DNA from: Cellulomonas fimi | Lineage (GTDB): Bacteria > Actinomycetota > Actinomycetes > Actinomycetales > Cellulomonadaceae | Length of the DNA stretch: 32,136 nucleotides | Direction of reading: 5' to 3' | Assembly: GCF_028527925.1 (NCBI RefSeq) | Contig: NZ_JAPESW010000044.1 | Coordinates: 1 to 32,136 of the forward strand | Shown: piece after piece, positions 16,386 through 25,526 of the stretch | Position numbering within the stretch: the stretch's first letter is position 1 | How the letters are laid out: every line of letters begins with the position of its first letter | Notes under the pieces: generated by a model | The model's database searches: none | What the model was told of the DNA's origin: nothing | What the model saw: the letters and a program-made list of their open reading frames with translations, nothing else | Program-made: the position numbers and the translations under genes

Positions 16386-17435
16386 TCAGAAGGCCGGGCC
16401 GTCGGGCAGCCGGCCACCGAACCAGTCCTCCACGAGGGCACGCGCGATCGACGACGGCCCCGGCGGGATCACCTCGCCCGACGCCACCGCGTCGCGCAGC
16501 TCGTCGCGGGTGAACCAGGCCGCTGACTCGAGCTCGACGCCGTCCACCGCGACGTCCGTCGACCGTGCGTGCGCGCGGAAGCCCAGCATGAGCGACGCCG
16601 GGAACGGCCACGGCTGGCTGCCGCGGTACTCGATGGTGTCGACGACGACGCCCGTCTCCTCGCGCACCTCGCGGCGCACCGCGTTCTCGAGCGACTCGCC
16701 CGGCTCGACGAACCCGGCGAGCGTCGACCAGCGGTGCGCCGCCCACGCCGTCGCGTGCCCCAGCAGCAGCCGGTCCGCGTCGTCGACGACCGCCATGATC
16801 ACCGCGGGGTCCGTGCGCGGGTAGTGCTCCGACCCGTCGACCGTGCACGCCCGCACCCAGCCCGACTGCGTCGCGACCGTCACCGCGCCGCACCGCGGGC
16901 AGCGCGGGTGCCGGGCGTGCCACGCGTCGAGCGCGACGGCCGCCGTCGCGAGCCCGGCGTCGCGGGCGGACAGCGTCGCACCGACCACCCGCAGCGACGA
17001 CCACCGGGCGCCAGGCGGGAGCGGGGTCGTGGGACCGCCGGACGCGTCGCGCGCGCCTGCGGCCGGGTGCACCAGCGCGTCTGCCGCCGAGCCCGTCGCG
17101 GGGGCCGGGCGCCGACCGAGGACCCGGCGGGCGAGGTACGCCGAGCCGTCGTCGTCGCGCCCGAGCAGGAGCCACAGCCCGTCGGCGTCGTCCTGCGGCG
17201 ACGGCGTGCTCGCGTCTGCGTCCGACGAGGGGGCGACCGGCTCCGCCACGAGGGCCCGCGCGTCGTCAGGGCTCAGCAGGAGGAGGTCGCCCGTGTCGTC
17301 GGTGAGGACGCTGCCGTCGTCGACCAGGAGGACGCGCGTCGACGACGCCGAGAGTGCGTCGGCGAGCCCGTCCCGCCGGTGCTCCGCCGCCCGGTCCACG
17401 ACGGCACGGGACAGGGGCAGCTCGTCGACGATCAC
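16386..17435 (-). CDS. nudC: NudC, NAD(H) pyrophosphatase / RNA deNADding Nudix hydrolase
   Basis: The 349-residue cytosolic enzyme cleaves NAD(H) to NMN(H) and AMP, and family members also remove NAD caps from RNA. A zinc-ribbon region contains Cys179, Cys182 and Cys197, then GSEHYPRTDPAVIM. The Nudix box GFVEPGESLENAVRREVREE begins at 241 with its glutamates intact, and the NADH-specific SQPWPFPAS follows at 273-281. Only three ribbon cysteines are present; the expected fourth position, three residues after Cys197, is Asp200. The N-terminal third is poorly conserved and has a Ser/Asp-rich insert. The GTG at 17435 is chosen because TACGGT ends seven bases upstream, a pattern for leaderless transcription; the open frame beyond it looks non-coding. 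Confidence 0.94.
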   Translation of the reverse strand: MIVDELPLSRAVVDRAAEHRRDGLADALSASSTRVLLVDDGSVLTDDTGDLLLLSPDDARALVAEPVAPSSDADASTPSPQDDADGLWLLLGRDDDGSAYLARRVLGRRPAPATGSAADALVHPAAGARDASGGPTTPLPPGARWSSLRVVGATLSARDAGLATAAVALDAWHARHPRCPRCGAVTVATQSGWVRACTVDGSEHYPRTDPAVIMAVVDDADRLLLGHATAWAAHRWSTLAGFVEPGESLENAVRREVREETGVVVDTIEYRGSQPWPFPASLMLGFRAHARSTDVAVDGVELESAAWFTRDELRDAVASGEVIPPGPSSIARALVEDWFGGRLPDGPAF

Positions 17436-17441
17436 GCCGCC

Positions 17442-17447
17442 ACCGTA
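17442..17447 (-). promoter_or_regulatory. -10 element of leaderless nudC
   Basis: TACGGT on the minus strand is followed by six bases and then the GTG start codon, so transcription should begin at or next to the start codon. Confidence 0.55.
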
Positions 17448-17637
17448 CGCGTCGACGCACGAGGACGGCCCGTCGTCCGCCCGACGGCTCACGGCCCGCG
17501 GCCCGCCGCACCCCAGCGCGCAGGCGGAGGGCCTCCGGACCGCGCCGCGTCGGCCCGTCGCTCCGCCCAACGTCTCGCAGTCGGACGAATGGGACCGACA
17601 CGCCGGTGCGTGACCCCGGCTCCTCCCCCCGCCGACC

Positions 17638-17643
17638 TACCCT
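17638..17643 (+). promoter_or_regulatory. -10 element of the leaderless phosphotransferase-like gene
   Basis: TACCCT is followed by seven bases and the GTG start at 17651. No ribosome-binding site is present, consistent with leaderless translation. Confidence 0.5.
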
Positions 17644-17650
17644 GGTCGAC

Positions 17651-18595
17651 GTGCCTCGCTCACCCCTCGCTCTCGCCGCGCTGGCGACGGTCGCCGTCCC
17701 CGGCCTCGACGCGTACGACGTGCGACGGCCCGCGCAGCCCGGCACGGACTACGACGTCGCCGTCGTGATCGACGCGCAGCGCCGCCGCTGGGTCGTCCGG
17801 GCACCGTCGAGCGCCGCCTCGGGGGCCGCGCTCGAGGCGGAGGTCGACCTGCTGGAAGGGCTCGCCGAGCACGCCGCGTCCGGCGCCCTGCCGTTCTCCG
17901 TCCCGCGGCCCGTCGGCTTCGCACACCTCCCCGAGGGCGGGCGCGCCGCCGTGCACGCGGAGATCCCCGGCGCACCCCTGCGTGTCGACACGCTCCGCCC
18001 CGGGCCCGGGCTCGCCGCCGACCTCGGCCGGGCGATCGCCGCGCTGCACGAGCTGCCCACGTCCGTCGTCGAGAGCGTCGGGCTGCCCGTCTACGAGGCG
18101 ACCGAGTACCGCCAGCGCCGGCAGGCCGAGGTCGACGAGGCCGCACGCACCGGCAAGGTGCCGCCGGCGCTGCTGCGCCGCTGGGAGGAGCAGCTCGAGG
18201 ACGTCGCGATGTGGCGGTTCCGGCCGACCGTGGTGCACGGCGACCTCTCCGCCGAGCGCGTGCTCGTCCACGACGGCAAGGTCAGCGGGGTGCTCGGCTG
18301 GGGCGACGCGGTCGTCGCCGACCCCGCCGACGACCTGTCGTGGCTGCTCGTCGCCGCGCCGCCCGAGGCCGCGGACTCCGTCATGGAGGCCTACCAGCTC
18401 CGACGCACCGAGCTCACGGACCCGCACCTGCAGCGCCGCGCGTTCCTCGCCGGGGAGCTCGCGCTCGCACGGTGGCTCCTCTACGGGGTGCGGACGGGCG
18501 ACGACGAGGTCGTGGCGGACGCCGTCGCGATGCTGCAGGACCTCGACGAGCACACCCGCCTCGCCGACGTGGAGTCCTCCGCGTCGTACGCCTGA
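17651..18595 (+). CDS. Aminoglycoside/macrolide phosphotransferase-like protein, possibly inactive
   Basis: The 314-residue protein has the APH/kinase-like fold. The catalytic loop reads VVHGDLSAERVLV, with His196 and Asp198 kept. The residue expected to be Asn (His in macrolide kinases), five after the Asp, is Arg203. The metal-binding Asp of the usual IDW motif is Gly216 in GVLGWGDAVVADPADDLSW; Asp219 nearby may or may not compensate. It may therefore be a weak, altered or non-catalytic kinase. Genes of this type are often annotated macrolide 2'-phosphotransferase, but nothing here shows drug resistance. It is divergent from nudC and converges on adnB with only four bases between the two stops, a tight arrangement suggesting long-term association. 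Confidence 0.8.
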   Translation: MPRSPLALAALATVAVPGLDAYDVRRPAQPGTDYDVAVVIDAQRRRWVVRAPSSAASGAALEAEVDLLEGLAEHAASGALPFSVPRPVGFAHLPEGGRAAVHAEIPGAPLRVDTLRPGPGLAADLGRAIAALHELPTSVVESVGLPVYEATEYRQRRQAEVDEAARTGKVPPALLRRWEEQLEDVAMWRFRPTVVHGDLSAERVLVHDGKVSGVLGWGDAVVADPADDLSWLLVAAPPEAADSVMEAYQLRRTELTDPHLQRRAFLAGELALARWLLYGVRTGDDEVVADAVAMLQDLDEHTRLADVESSASYA

Positions 18596-18599
18596 CGCG

Positions 18600-21500
18600 T
18601 CACGGGCCGCGTCGCGCTGCACGGTCCGGCGCCGGTCGGCCTGCCGCCGGTCGCGGCTCGCGGTCGTTGGCGGTCCCCCGGTCGCGGTTCACCGGCCAGT
18701 CGCGCGAGGGCTGCGTCCCGCTCGCGACCGGCCCCGAGCCGGCCGCGTCGAGCGTCGTGGGCCGCTCGGCGGTCGCGCGGCGCAGCAGCGTCGTGATCTC
18801 GTCCTCGCCGAGCAGGCGCTGCGGGTAGACCGTCTCCCCCGTGCCGACGTAGCAGAAGGCGGCGCGGACGAGCTCGAGCGGCGTGCCGGTCCACCGCGAC
18901 CAGGCGAGCCGGTAGACGGCCAGCTGGAGCTCGCGCGACGCACGCGCGTCCGGGTCGGTGGGCGGCGCGCCCGTCTTCCAGTCCACGACGACGACGGCAC
19001 GCCCGCCCGCGTCGGTCCGTTCCTCGTCGCGGAACACCGCGTCGATACGCGAGCGCAGCACGTACCCGTCGACGCTCGTCTCGACGTCGACCTCGATCGC
19101 GAGCGGGGAACGGTCGGCCCACGGCGTGCGCAGGAACGACGCGCGCAGCGCCTCCTCGTCGACGTCGACGGGCATCGAGTCGTCGTCGGCGCCGGGCAGC
19201 GCGTCGACGTCGACCAGCGACGCGGCGCCGTACCAGCCCTCCACCCACGCGTGGAAGCGCGTGCCGCGCCGGGCCTGCGGCGACGGCTCGCGCGGCACCG
19301 GCCGACGCAGGCCGCGTGCGAACTCGGCCGGGTCGGCGTGCAGGCGGACCAGCGACGACGCCGACAGGTGCGCGGGCAGCTCGACGCCGCCGTCGGGCCG
19401 TCGGACACGGTCCTGCTCGGCGAGCAGGCGGTCCGCGAGGTCCTCCCAGCGTGAGGGCGCGGTGTCCGGCGCGGTCACGGCGACGCCCGCTGCCGTGGGC
19501 GCGCCGTCCGGCGACGCTGACGTCCCCGTCCCGTCGAGGGCGACCGTCCGAGCGTCGACCGCGCGGCCGTCGTCCCCCTCGGTCGTGCGCGTCGACCCGT
19601 TCTCGGTGGTCGTGGCCGTCCGGGCGAGGGCCGCGTTCACCAGGGCCGCCGCGGCCTCGACCGCGGGGCGCCGGCCCGGGCCGTCGTCGGCCGTGAACGG
19701 GTCGGCGGGCCAGACGGCGCTGAGCACCTGGTCCTCGCGCGGGTTGCCCGTGCCGGCCTCGGGCGGCGGCATCCAGCCGTCCTCGGTCACGATGCCCGCG
19801 GTCACGAGCTCCTCGAGGAAGATCGAGAGCACGCGCGCGCCGCTGGAGTCGCCCCACCACGCGGCGGAGAGCAGGAGGTCGGTGCGCGCGCGGGTCAGGG
19901 CGACGTACGCGAGCCGCCGCTCCTCGGCGACCTGGTGCGCGCCGGCGTCGAGCACGAACCGCTGCCGGCGCTCCTCGAGGTCCTTGTGGTGCTCGGCGCC
20001 CGCGTAGGGGAAGTCCGGCAGGTCGTGCCGGTCGCCGCGCAGCGGGTACGGGAGCGTCCCGAGGCCCGTGAGCCACGCCGAGTCCTTGGGTCCGTCCTTG
20101 CCGCGTGTGCGCGTCGCGGGGAGCACGCCGTCGACCAGGCCCGCGACGGCGACGACGTCCCACTCGAGTCCTTTGGCCGCGTGCACGGTGATGACCTGCA
20201 CGGCGTCCGGGTCGGGCTCCGCGACGGGCATGTCGAGGCCGCTCTCGCGGGTGTCGGCGGCGTCGAGCCAGGCGAGGAACCCGCCCAGCGTCGGGTGGTC
20301 GGCGGTGCGCGCGAACTCGACGGCGACGTCGCGGAAGGCGTCGAGGTTGGCGCGCGCCCGGCCCGGCGCGACACCCGCGCGCGCGGCGACCTCGATGTCG
20401 AGGCCCAGGAGGCGCTCGGCCTCGCCGACGAGCTCGGGGACCGCGAGGTAGGTGTGCGACCGGAGGGCGGTGAGCAGCCGCGCGAGGTCGGCGAGGCGGG
20501 TGCGCGCCGTGGCGCTGAGCTCGCGGCCGGTGACGCTGCGCCAGCCCGGACGCGGCAGCTCGTCGAGCGCGTCGACGATGCTCCGCTCGTCGACGACGTC
20601 GGCCTGCACCCCCGGGTCCCGCCCGGCGCGACCGCCACCGCCCGCGCGACCCGCGAGCTCGGCGGACCACGCCCCGAGCGCGTGCAGGTCGGCGGCGCCG
20701 AGCCGCGTCCGGCCGCCCGTGAGCAGCCGCATGAGCGCGTCACCGCGGGACGGGTCGTGCGCGGCCTGCAGCGCGGCGACGAGGTCGACGACCTCCGGGG
20801 TCGCGAGCAGCCCGCCGAGGCCCACGACCTCGACCGGCAGCCCGGCGGCCCGGAGCGCGCGCTGCACCACCGGGAACTGCGAGCGCTTGCGGCAGAGCAC
20901 GGCGGCGGTCACGCGCTCGACGCCCGGGGCCGCCGCACGCCACCGCGCCTTCACGAACTCGGCGATGGCCCGCGCCTCGTCCTCGACCGTCTCCGCGACG
21001 TGCGCGTGCACGTGGCCGTCGCCCGCTCCTGGCCGCGCGGCGAGGACGGGGACGTCCACGCGCGACGCCGACGCCCGCAGCGGGGCCGCGACGACGTTGG
21101 CGGCGTCGAGGATGCGCCGGTCGTTGCGCCACGACGTCGAGAGCGAGTGCACGGCGGCGGGTCGCCGGTCGCCGTCCGGCCCGACCACCGGGAACGACGT
21201 CGGGAAGCCCTCGAGCCCGCCCGCGCTCGCGCCTCGCCAGCCGTAGATCGACTGGTGCGGGTCGCCGACCGCGGTCACGGGGTGGCCGTCGCCGAACAGC
21301 GCCGCGAGCAGCGTGAGCTGCGCGTACGACGTGTCCTGGTACTCGTCGAGCAGCACGACGCGGAAGCGCGCGCGCTCCCCCGCCGCGACCTCCGGCACGT
21401 CGAGCGCGACCCGCGCCGCGAGCGCGACCTGGTCGCCGAAGTCGATCGCGTCCGCGGCCCGCTTGCGGTCGCGGTAGGTCGCGACGAGGTCGAGCACGCG

Positions 21501-22214
21501 CGAGCGCTCGCCGAGCAGGCGCACGAGGGCGGCGACGTCGCGGTAGGGGTCGGTGCGCTTGCCGGGGCCGTGGGGCGTCGCGTTGATCGCGTCGACGATG
21601 CCGGCGATCCCGGCCTGCGCCTCGGCGGGCGTGAGCAGGTGCTCGTCGAGGGCACCCGACAGCGACAGGACGGCGTCCACCACGGTCGACGTCGCGGCGT
21701 CCGTGTCCACGTCGCCCGTCCAGGCCTCGACGACCTCGTGCGCGAGCTGCCACTGCGCGGCCTCGCCGAGGAGCCGCGCCGACGGGTCGAGGCCGAGCCG
21801 GAGCGCGTGGTCGCTGACCAGCGACGACGCGTACGCGTTGTAGGTCGCGACCGTCGGCCGCGCGAGACCGCCGAGCACGTCGCCGTCCGCGCCCGCGAGC
21901 ACCGCGGCACCGGGCAGCGCGACGCCCTCCTCGGCCGCCGCGCGGGCGAGCCGCCGCAGGCGTCGCCGGACACGTTCGGCGAGCTCGGCCGCGGCCTTGC
22001 GCGTGAACGTCAGGCCGAGCACCTGCTCCGGCGCGACGAGGCCGTTCGCGAGCAGCCAGACGACGCGCGCGGCCATCGTCTCCGTCTTGCCCGACCCGGC
22101 ACCCGCGACGACGAGCGCGGGTGCGAGCGGCGACTCGACGACACGCTCCTGCTCGGGCGTGGGGGGCGGCTGGCCGACGAGGGCGGCGATCTGCGCCGCG
22201 GACAGCAACGTCAC
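18600..22214 (-). CDS. adnB: AdnB, lead motor and nuclease subunit of the AdnAB double-strand-break resection complex
   Basis: The 1204-residue protein has an N-terminal SF1 helicase motor and a C-terminal RecB-like nuclease. Walker A is AGAGSGKT (37-44), motif II has Asp290-Glu291 in LLDEYQDTS, then GDPHQSIYGWRGA. Motifs V/VI are VITVHAAKGLEWD and EERRLAYVALTRAR. The nuclease carries VVVVDWKTG (Asp1078, Lys1080) and ELQLAVYRLAW. In mycobacteria AdnB supplies the translocating motor of the AdnAB heterodimer, which resects DNA ends. A low-complexity Thr/Asp/Gly/Ala stretch (about 862-924) separates motor and nuclease, which helps explain why it is about 100 residues longer than mycobacterial AdnB. 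Its GTG overlaps the adnA stop as GTGA, so translation is coupled. Confidence 0.94.
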   Translation of the reverse strand: MTLLSAAQIAALVGQPPPTPEQERVVESPLAPALVVAGAGSGKTETMAARVVWLLANGLVAPEQVLGLTFTRKAAAELAERVRRRLRRLARAAAEEGVALPGAAVLAGADGDVLGGLARPTVATYNAYASSLVSDHALRLGLDPSARLLGEAAQWQLAHEVVEAWTGDVDTDAATSTVVDAVLSLSGALDEHLLTPAEAQAGIAGIVDAINATPHGPGKRTDPYRDVAALVRLLGERSRVLDLVATYRDRKRAADAIDFGDQVALAARVALDVPEVAAGERARFRVVLLDEYQDTSYAQLTLLAALFGDGHPVTAVGDPHQSIYGWRGASAGGLEGFPTSFPVVGPDGDRRPAAVHSLSTSWRNDRRILDAANVVAAPLRASASRVDVPVLAARPGAGDGHVHAHVAETVEDEARAIAEFVKARWRAAAPGVERVTAAVLCRKRSQFPVVQRALRAAGLPVEVVGLGGLLATPEVVDLVAALQAAHDPSRGDALMRLLTGGRTRLGAADLHALGAWSAELAGRAGGGGRAGRDPGVQADVVDERSIVDALDELPRPGWRSVTGRELSATARTRLADLARLLTALRSHTYLAVPELVGEAERLLGLDIEVAARAGVAPGRARANLDAFRDVAVEFARTADHPTLGGFLAWLDAADTRESGLDMPVAEPDPDAVQVITVHAAKGLEWDVVAVAGLVDGVLPATRTRGKDGPKDSAWLTGLGTLPYPLRGDRHDLPDFPYAGAEHHKDLEERRQRFVLDAGAHQVAEERRLAYVALTRARTDLLLSAAWWGDSSGARVLSIFLEELVTAGIVTEDGWMPPPEAGTGNPREDQVLSAVWPADPFTADDGPGRRPAVEAAAALVNAALARTATTTENGSTRTTEGDDGRAVDARTVALDGTGTSASPDGAPTAAGVAVTAPDTAPSRWEDLADRLLAEQDRVRRPDGGVELPAHLSASSLVRLHADPAEFARGLRRPVPREPSPQARRGTRFHAWVEGWYGAASLVDVDALPGADDDSMPVDVDEEALRASFLRTPWADRSPLAIEVDVETSVDGYVLRSRIDAVFRDEERTDAGGRAVVVVDWKTGAPPTDPDARASRELQLAVYRLAWSRWTGTPLELVRAAFCYVGTGETVYPQRLLGEDEITTLLRRATAERPTTLDAAGSGPVASGTQPSRDWPVNRDRGTANDREPRPAAGRPAPDRAARRGP

Positions 22215-25200
22215 GCGACCACCTGCCCGCCCTCGGTGCGCACCGGGCACGACCGGCGCACCGGACAGCGGTCGCACAGGTCGTTGGTGGTGGCGACGAA
22301 CGTCGAGGCGGCCATCTTGTCGGCGACCTCGTCGACGAGCGTGCGCGCCCAGCTCGGGCCGTCGTCCTCGCGGCCGAGCGCGTCCTGGTGCCGTTCCGTC
22401 GCCGACGCGCCCGTGCCAAGGTAGACGAGCCGCGCACCGGAGCTCACGGCGTCGGGCGGCAGCGTCTCGAACGCGCCGGCGTCGACCGCGAGCTGGTAGG
22501 CGCCGAGCTGCGGGTTCATCTCCGCCTTCGCCCGGCTCGGGACGGTCGCGCCGGTCTTGAGGTCGACGACGCGCACCGCCGTGCGACCGTCGTCGGGGTG
22601 CGCGGGGTCGAGCTCGACGCGGTCGACCGTGCCGCGCACGACGGCCCGGTCGGTGCGCAGCGTGAACTCGCCCTCGACGAGCAGCGGCGCGCCCGCGTCG
22701 CGCAGGTACCCCGCGAGCCGGTCGATCATCGCCTCCGCGCGCCTGCGGGTCGAGCGAGCGGGCCACCCGTCGCCGAGGCCGAGCTCCGACCAGCGGCGGT
22801 CGAGCTCCGCGGCGAGCTCGGCGCGCGTGCCGCGCGGGTGCTCCTGCGCGATCGCGTGCACGAGCGTCCCGAGCGTCTGCCCGCTCGAGTCCGCGGCGGT
22901 GCCCCCCGCCGCCTCGAGCGCCCAGCGCAGCGCGCACCGCTGCGCGGTCTCGAGCCGCGACGGGGAGACCGGCACCCGGTCCTGGGGGCCCCACAGGGGC
23001 GCGTCGCTCGACGGCTCGCCCAGCCCGTGCCACTCGGCCGGGTCGGCGCCCGCGACGCCAGCGCGCGCGAGGCGAGCGAGCGTGCGCGCGAGCGCCGGGT
23101 CCGGCTCGACGCCGTCGACAACCGCCTGCTCGAGCCGCGAGCGGAGCTCGGCGACCAGTCCGCGCAGGTCCGCGGCGGCCGGCACCGTCGTGCGGCGGTG
23201 GTCGACCTCGCCGTCCGACGGCTCGACGAGGTCGAGGAACGGCGACGGCTGCTGGTCGGCGTCCGCGACGGCCGTGACGAGCAGGTGCGACCGCGCGCGC
23301 GAGCACGCGACCGCGAACGACCGCAGCTCGTCGGCGAGCACCGCGGCCCGGGCCTCGGCGGCGCGGGCCCCCTCGTCGGTCCCGTCGACCTGGCGGCCGG
23401 AGACGACGTCGACGAGCCGCTGCGCCCCGAGCAGCGAGTCGCGCAGTCGCAGGTCGGGCCACACGCCGTCCTGCACGCCCGCGACGACCACGAGCGCCCA
23501 CTCCTGACCCGCCGCGCCCGCGGGGGTGAGCACCGGCACGGCCTGGCGGCGCGCCGCCGCGGCGATCGAGTCGGACGGCAGGTCCTGCGCCGCCAACCAG
23601 TCGGCGAACGCGCCCGGCGTCGCGCGCGGCATCCGGTCGACGAACGTCTCGGCGGCGCGGAACAGCGCGAGCACCGCGTCGAGGTCGCGGTCGGCCCGCT
23701 CGCCCGCCACGCCGCCCGCGAGCGCCGCCCGACGCCACGGCTCGGCCAGGCCCGACGCGTGCCACAGGGCCCACAGGACGGTCTGGGCGTCGGCGTCGGC
23801 CTGCTCGGCCGCCCGACGACCCGCAGCCAGCACCTCGGCGAGCCGGGCGACGGGACGCGCGACGGACGAGGGCAGCGTCGCGACGCGCGCGGGGTCGCCC
23901 AGCGCCTCGACCAGGAGCACGTCGCTCGTGCGCCCGCCCCCGGACGCGAGCTCCTCGGCGCGCAGCGCGCGTCGCACGCGCCGCAGGCCCACCGCGTCGA
24001 GCCCGCCGAGCGGCGAGCACGCGAGCCGCGCGGCGGTGTCCGGGTCGAGCTCGGCGTCGCCGACGACCACACGGACGGCCTCGAGCAGCGGCCGCACCGC
24101 GGGCTCCTCGCGCAGCGGCACGTCGCTGCCGACCACCGTGACGGGGACGGACGCGCCCGCGAGGGCCCGCCGCAGCGCGGTGACCTGCGCACCGGAGCGC
24201 GCCACGACCGCCATCTCGTCCCACCCGACGCCGTCCTCCAGGTGCGCAGTCCGCAGCGCGTGCGCGACGAACGCGGCCTCCTGCGCGGTGCTCGGCAGCA
24301 CGGCCGCACGCACGACGCCGCGCTCGGGTGCGCCGTCATCGGCGCCCACGTCCCGCGCGGTCGCGCGCCGGTGCTGCACGGCGCCGACCGACCCGACGCG
24401 CTCGGTCACGCGTCGCGTCACGTCGCGCACCGCGTCGCCGTGCCGCCACACGGTCCCGAGCACGTGGGTCGTCGCGCCGAGCTCGCCGTCACCACGGCCG
24501 TCGACGGCCGCGCGGCCCACGAGCGCCGGCGCGGCACCGCGGAAGGTCTGGACCGCGGCGTCCGGGTCGGCCAGGAGCAGGAGCCGCGCACCGTCGTCGG
24601 CGAGCACGCGCAGCAGCCGTGCCGTCGCCGACGTGCTCTCCTGGTGGTCGTCGACGACCACGAGCCGCCACCGCGGCCGCACGGCGCCGGGCACCTCGTC
24701 GTCCCACGCGCGCAGCGCCTGCGCGGCCTCCTCGACGACCACCGCGGGGTCCAGCCGCGCGCCGAGGTCGGGCGTCGCCGACCGCAGCTCGAGCACGTCG
24801 AGGTACTCCTCGTAGACCTGCGCCGCCGCGACCCACTCGGGCCGCTCGTGCCGGTGGCCGAGCTCGGCGAGGTCGACCGGTCCGAGCCCGCGCTCCGCCG
24901 CGCGCATGAGCAGGTCGCGCAGCTCGTCGCGGAATGCACGCATCGTCGGCACGTCGGCCGGCACGTCCCCGGGCCAGGCGGGCCGAGCGCCCTCACCCGC
25001 GGCGTGGCCCGCCAGCAGCTCGGCGAGCAGCAGGTCCTGCTCGGCGCCCGAGACGAGCGTCGGCGGGACGAGACCGAGGTGGCCGGCGCGGGACCGCAGC
25101 ACCGCGAACGCGACCGCGGGGGCGGTCTGCACGAGCGGGCGGCCCGACGTCGCCCGCAGCCGCGCCGCCAGGCGGTCCCGCAGGTCGGCGGCCGCGCGAC

Positions 25201-25453
25201 GCCCCGCGGACACGACGAGCACGTCCTCCGGCGCGAGGCCCGCGTCCACGGCCGTGACGACGGTCTCGAGCGCCACGGTCGTCTTGCCGGTCCCGGGTGC
25301 GCCGAGCACGAGCATCGCCCGGTCGTCGCCGTGCACCGCGCGCCGGACCGCGAGCGCCTGGTCGTCGTCGAGGACCACCAGGCTGCCCGGTCCCCGCGCC
25401 GGCCCGTCGGCCAGGGCGGGGCGCACGAGGCGCAGCGCGGGGGTCGTCGTCAC
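22211..25453 (-). CDS. adnA: AdnA, iron-sulfur nuclease and second motor subunit of AdnAB
   Basis: The 1080-residue partner of AdnB also has a motor and a C-terminal nuclease. Walker A is intact (GAPGTGKT, 51-58), but the Walker B/motif II segment reads VVVDDHQE (Asp268, Asp269, His270, Gln271) instead of the usual DExQ. This agrees with the view from mycobacteria that the AdnA motor is secondary. The nuclease has VVDLKTG (Asp964, Lys966). Four cysteines, Cys840 in QRCALRWAL and Cys1060, Cys1063 and Cys1069 in CDRCPVRRSC, have the spacing of an AddB-type [4Fe-4S] cluster that holds the nuclease together. It is the first gene of the operon. The GTG at 25453 is chosen because TGGGAT lies seven bases upstream; an upstream GTG at 25483 cannot be excluded. 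Confidence 0.93.
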   Translation of the reverse strand: MTTTPALRLVRPALADGPARGPGSLVVLDDDQALAVRRAVHGDDRAMLVLGAPGTGKTTVALETVVTAVDAGLAPEDVLVVSAGRRAAADLRDRLAARLRATSGRPLVQTAPAVAFAVLRSRAGHLGLVPPTLVSGAEQDLLLAELLAGHAAGEGARPAWPGDVPADVPTMRAFRDELRDLLMRAAERGLGPVDLAELGHRHERPEWVAAAQVYEEYLDVLELRSATPDLGARLDPAVVVEEAAQALRAWDDEVPGAVRPRWRLVVVDDHQESTSATARLLRVLADDGARLLLLADPDAAVQTFRGAAPALVGRAAVDGRGDGELGATTHVLGTVWRHGDAVRDVTRRVTERVGSVGAVQHRRATARDVGADDGAPERGVVRAAVLPSTAQEAAFVAHALRTAHLEDGVGWDEMAVVARSGAQVTALRRALAGASVPVTVVGSDVPLREEPAVRPLLEAVRVVVGDAELDPDTAARLACSPLGGLDAVGLRRVRRALRAEELASGGGRTSDVLLVEALGDPARVATLPSSVARPVARLAEVLAAGRRAAEQADADAQTVLWALWHASGLAEPWRRAALAGGVAGERADRDLDAVLALFRAAETFVDRMPRATPGAFADWLAAQDLPSDSIAAAARRQAVPVLTPAGAAGQEWALVVVAGVQDGVWPDLRLRDSLLGAQRLVDVVSGRQVDGTDEGARAAEARAAVLADELRSFAVACSRARSHLLVTAVADADQQPSPFLDLVEPSDGEVDHRRTTVPAAADLRGLVAELRSRLEQAVVDGVEPDPALARTLARLARAGVAGADPAEWHGLGEPSSDAPLWGPQDRVPVSPSRLETAQRCALRWALEAAGGTAADSSGQTLGTLVHAIAQEHPRGTRAELAAELDRRWSELGLGDGWPARSTRRRAEAMIDRLAGYLRDAGAPLLVEGEFTLRTDRAVVRGTVDRVELDPAHPDDGRTAVRVVDLKTGATVPSRAKAEMNPQLGAYQLAVDAGAFETLPPDAVSSGARLVYLGTGASATERHQDALGREDDGPSWARTLVDEVADKMAASTFVATTNDLCDRCPVRRSCPVRTEGGQVVA

Positions 25454-25526
25454 GGCCCCGATCCCATCACGGACCGCCGACACCGCGGTCCACCGACAGG
25501 TCGTCAGGCGTGGGCCGCGCCGGCGG

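Noticed and set aside
17651..18595. Calling the phosphotransferase-like gene a macrolide resistance gene
   Set aside because: Two metal-binding positions differ from Mph enzymes, and there is no resistance context beyond whiB7 several kilobases away.
19935..22424. A plus-strand open frame of more than 800 codons opposite adnB
   Set aside because: Shadow of adnB in a high-GC genome; no ribosome site or motif, and composition dominated by Arg, Ala, Val and Gly.
22214..24224. Upstream extension of the adnB frame far into adnA
   Set aside because: It has no helicase motifs and is the out-of-frame shadow of adnA. The GTG overlapping the adnA stop begins directly with the helicase N-terminus.
18600..25453. 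A phage-defence system built on the two helicase-nuclease genes
   Set aside because: Motor plus RecB-like nuclease in both proteins, the Fe-S cysteines and the locus order identify the known AdnAB recombination complex.
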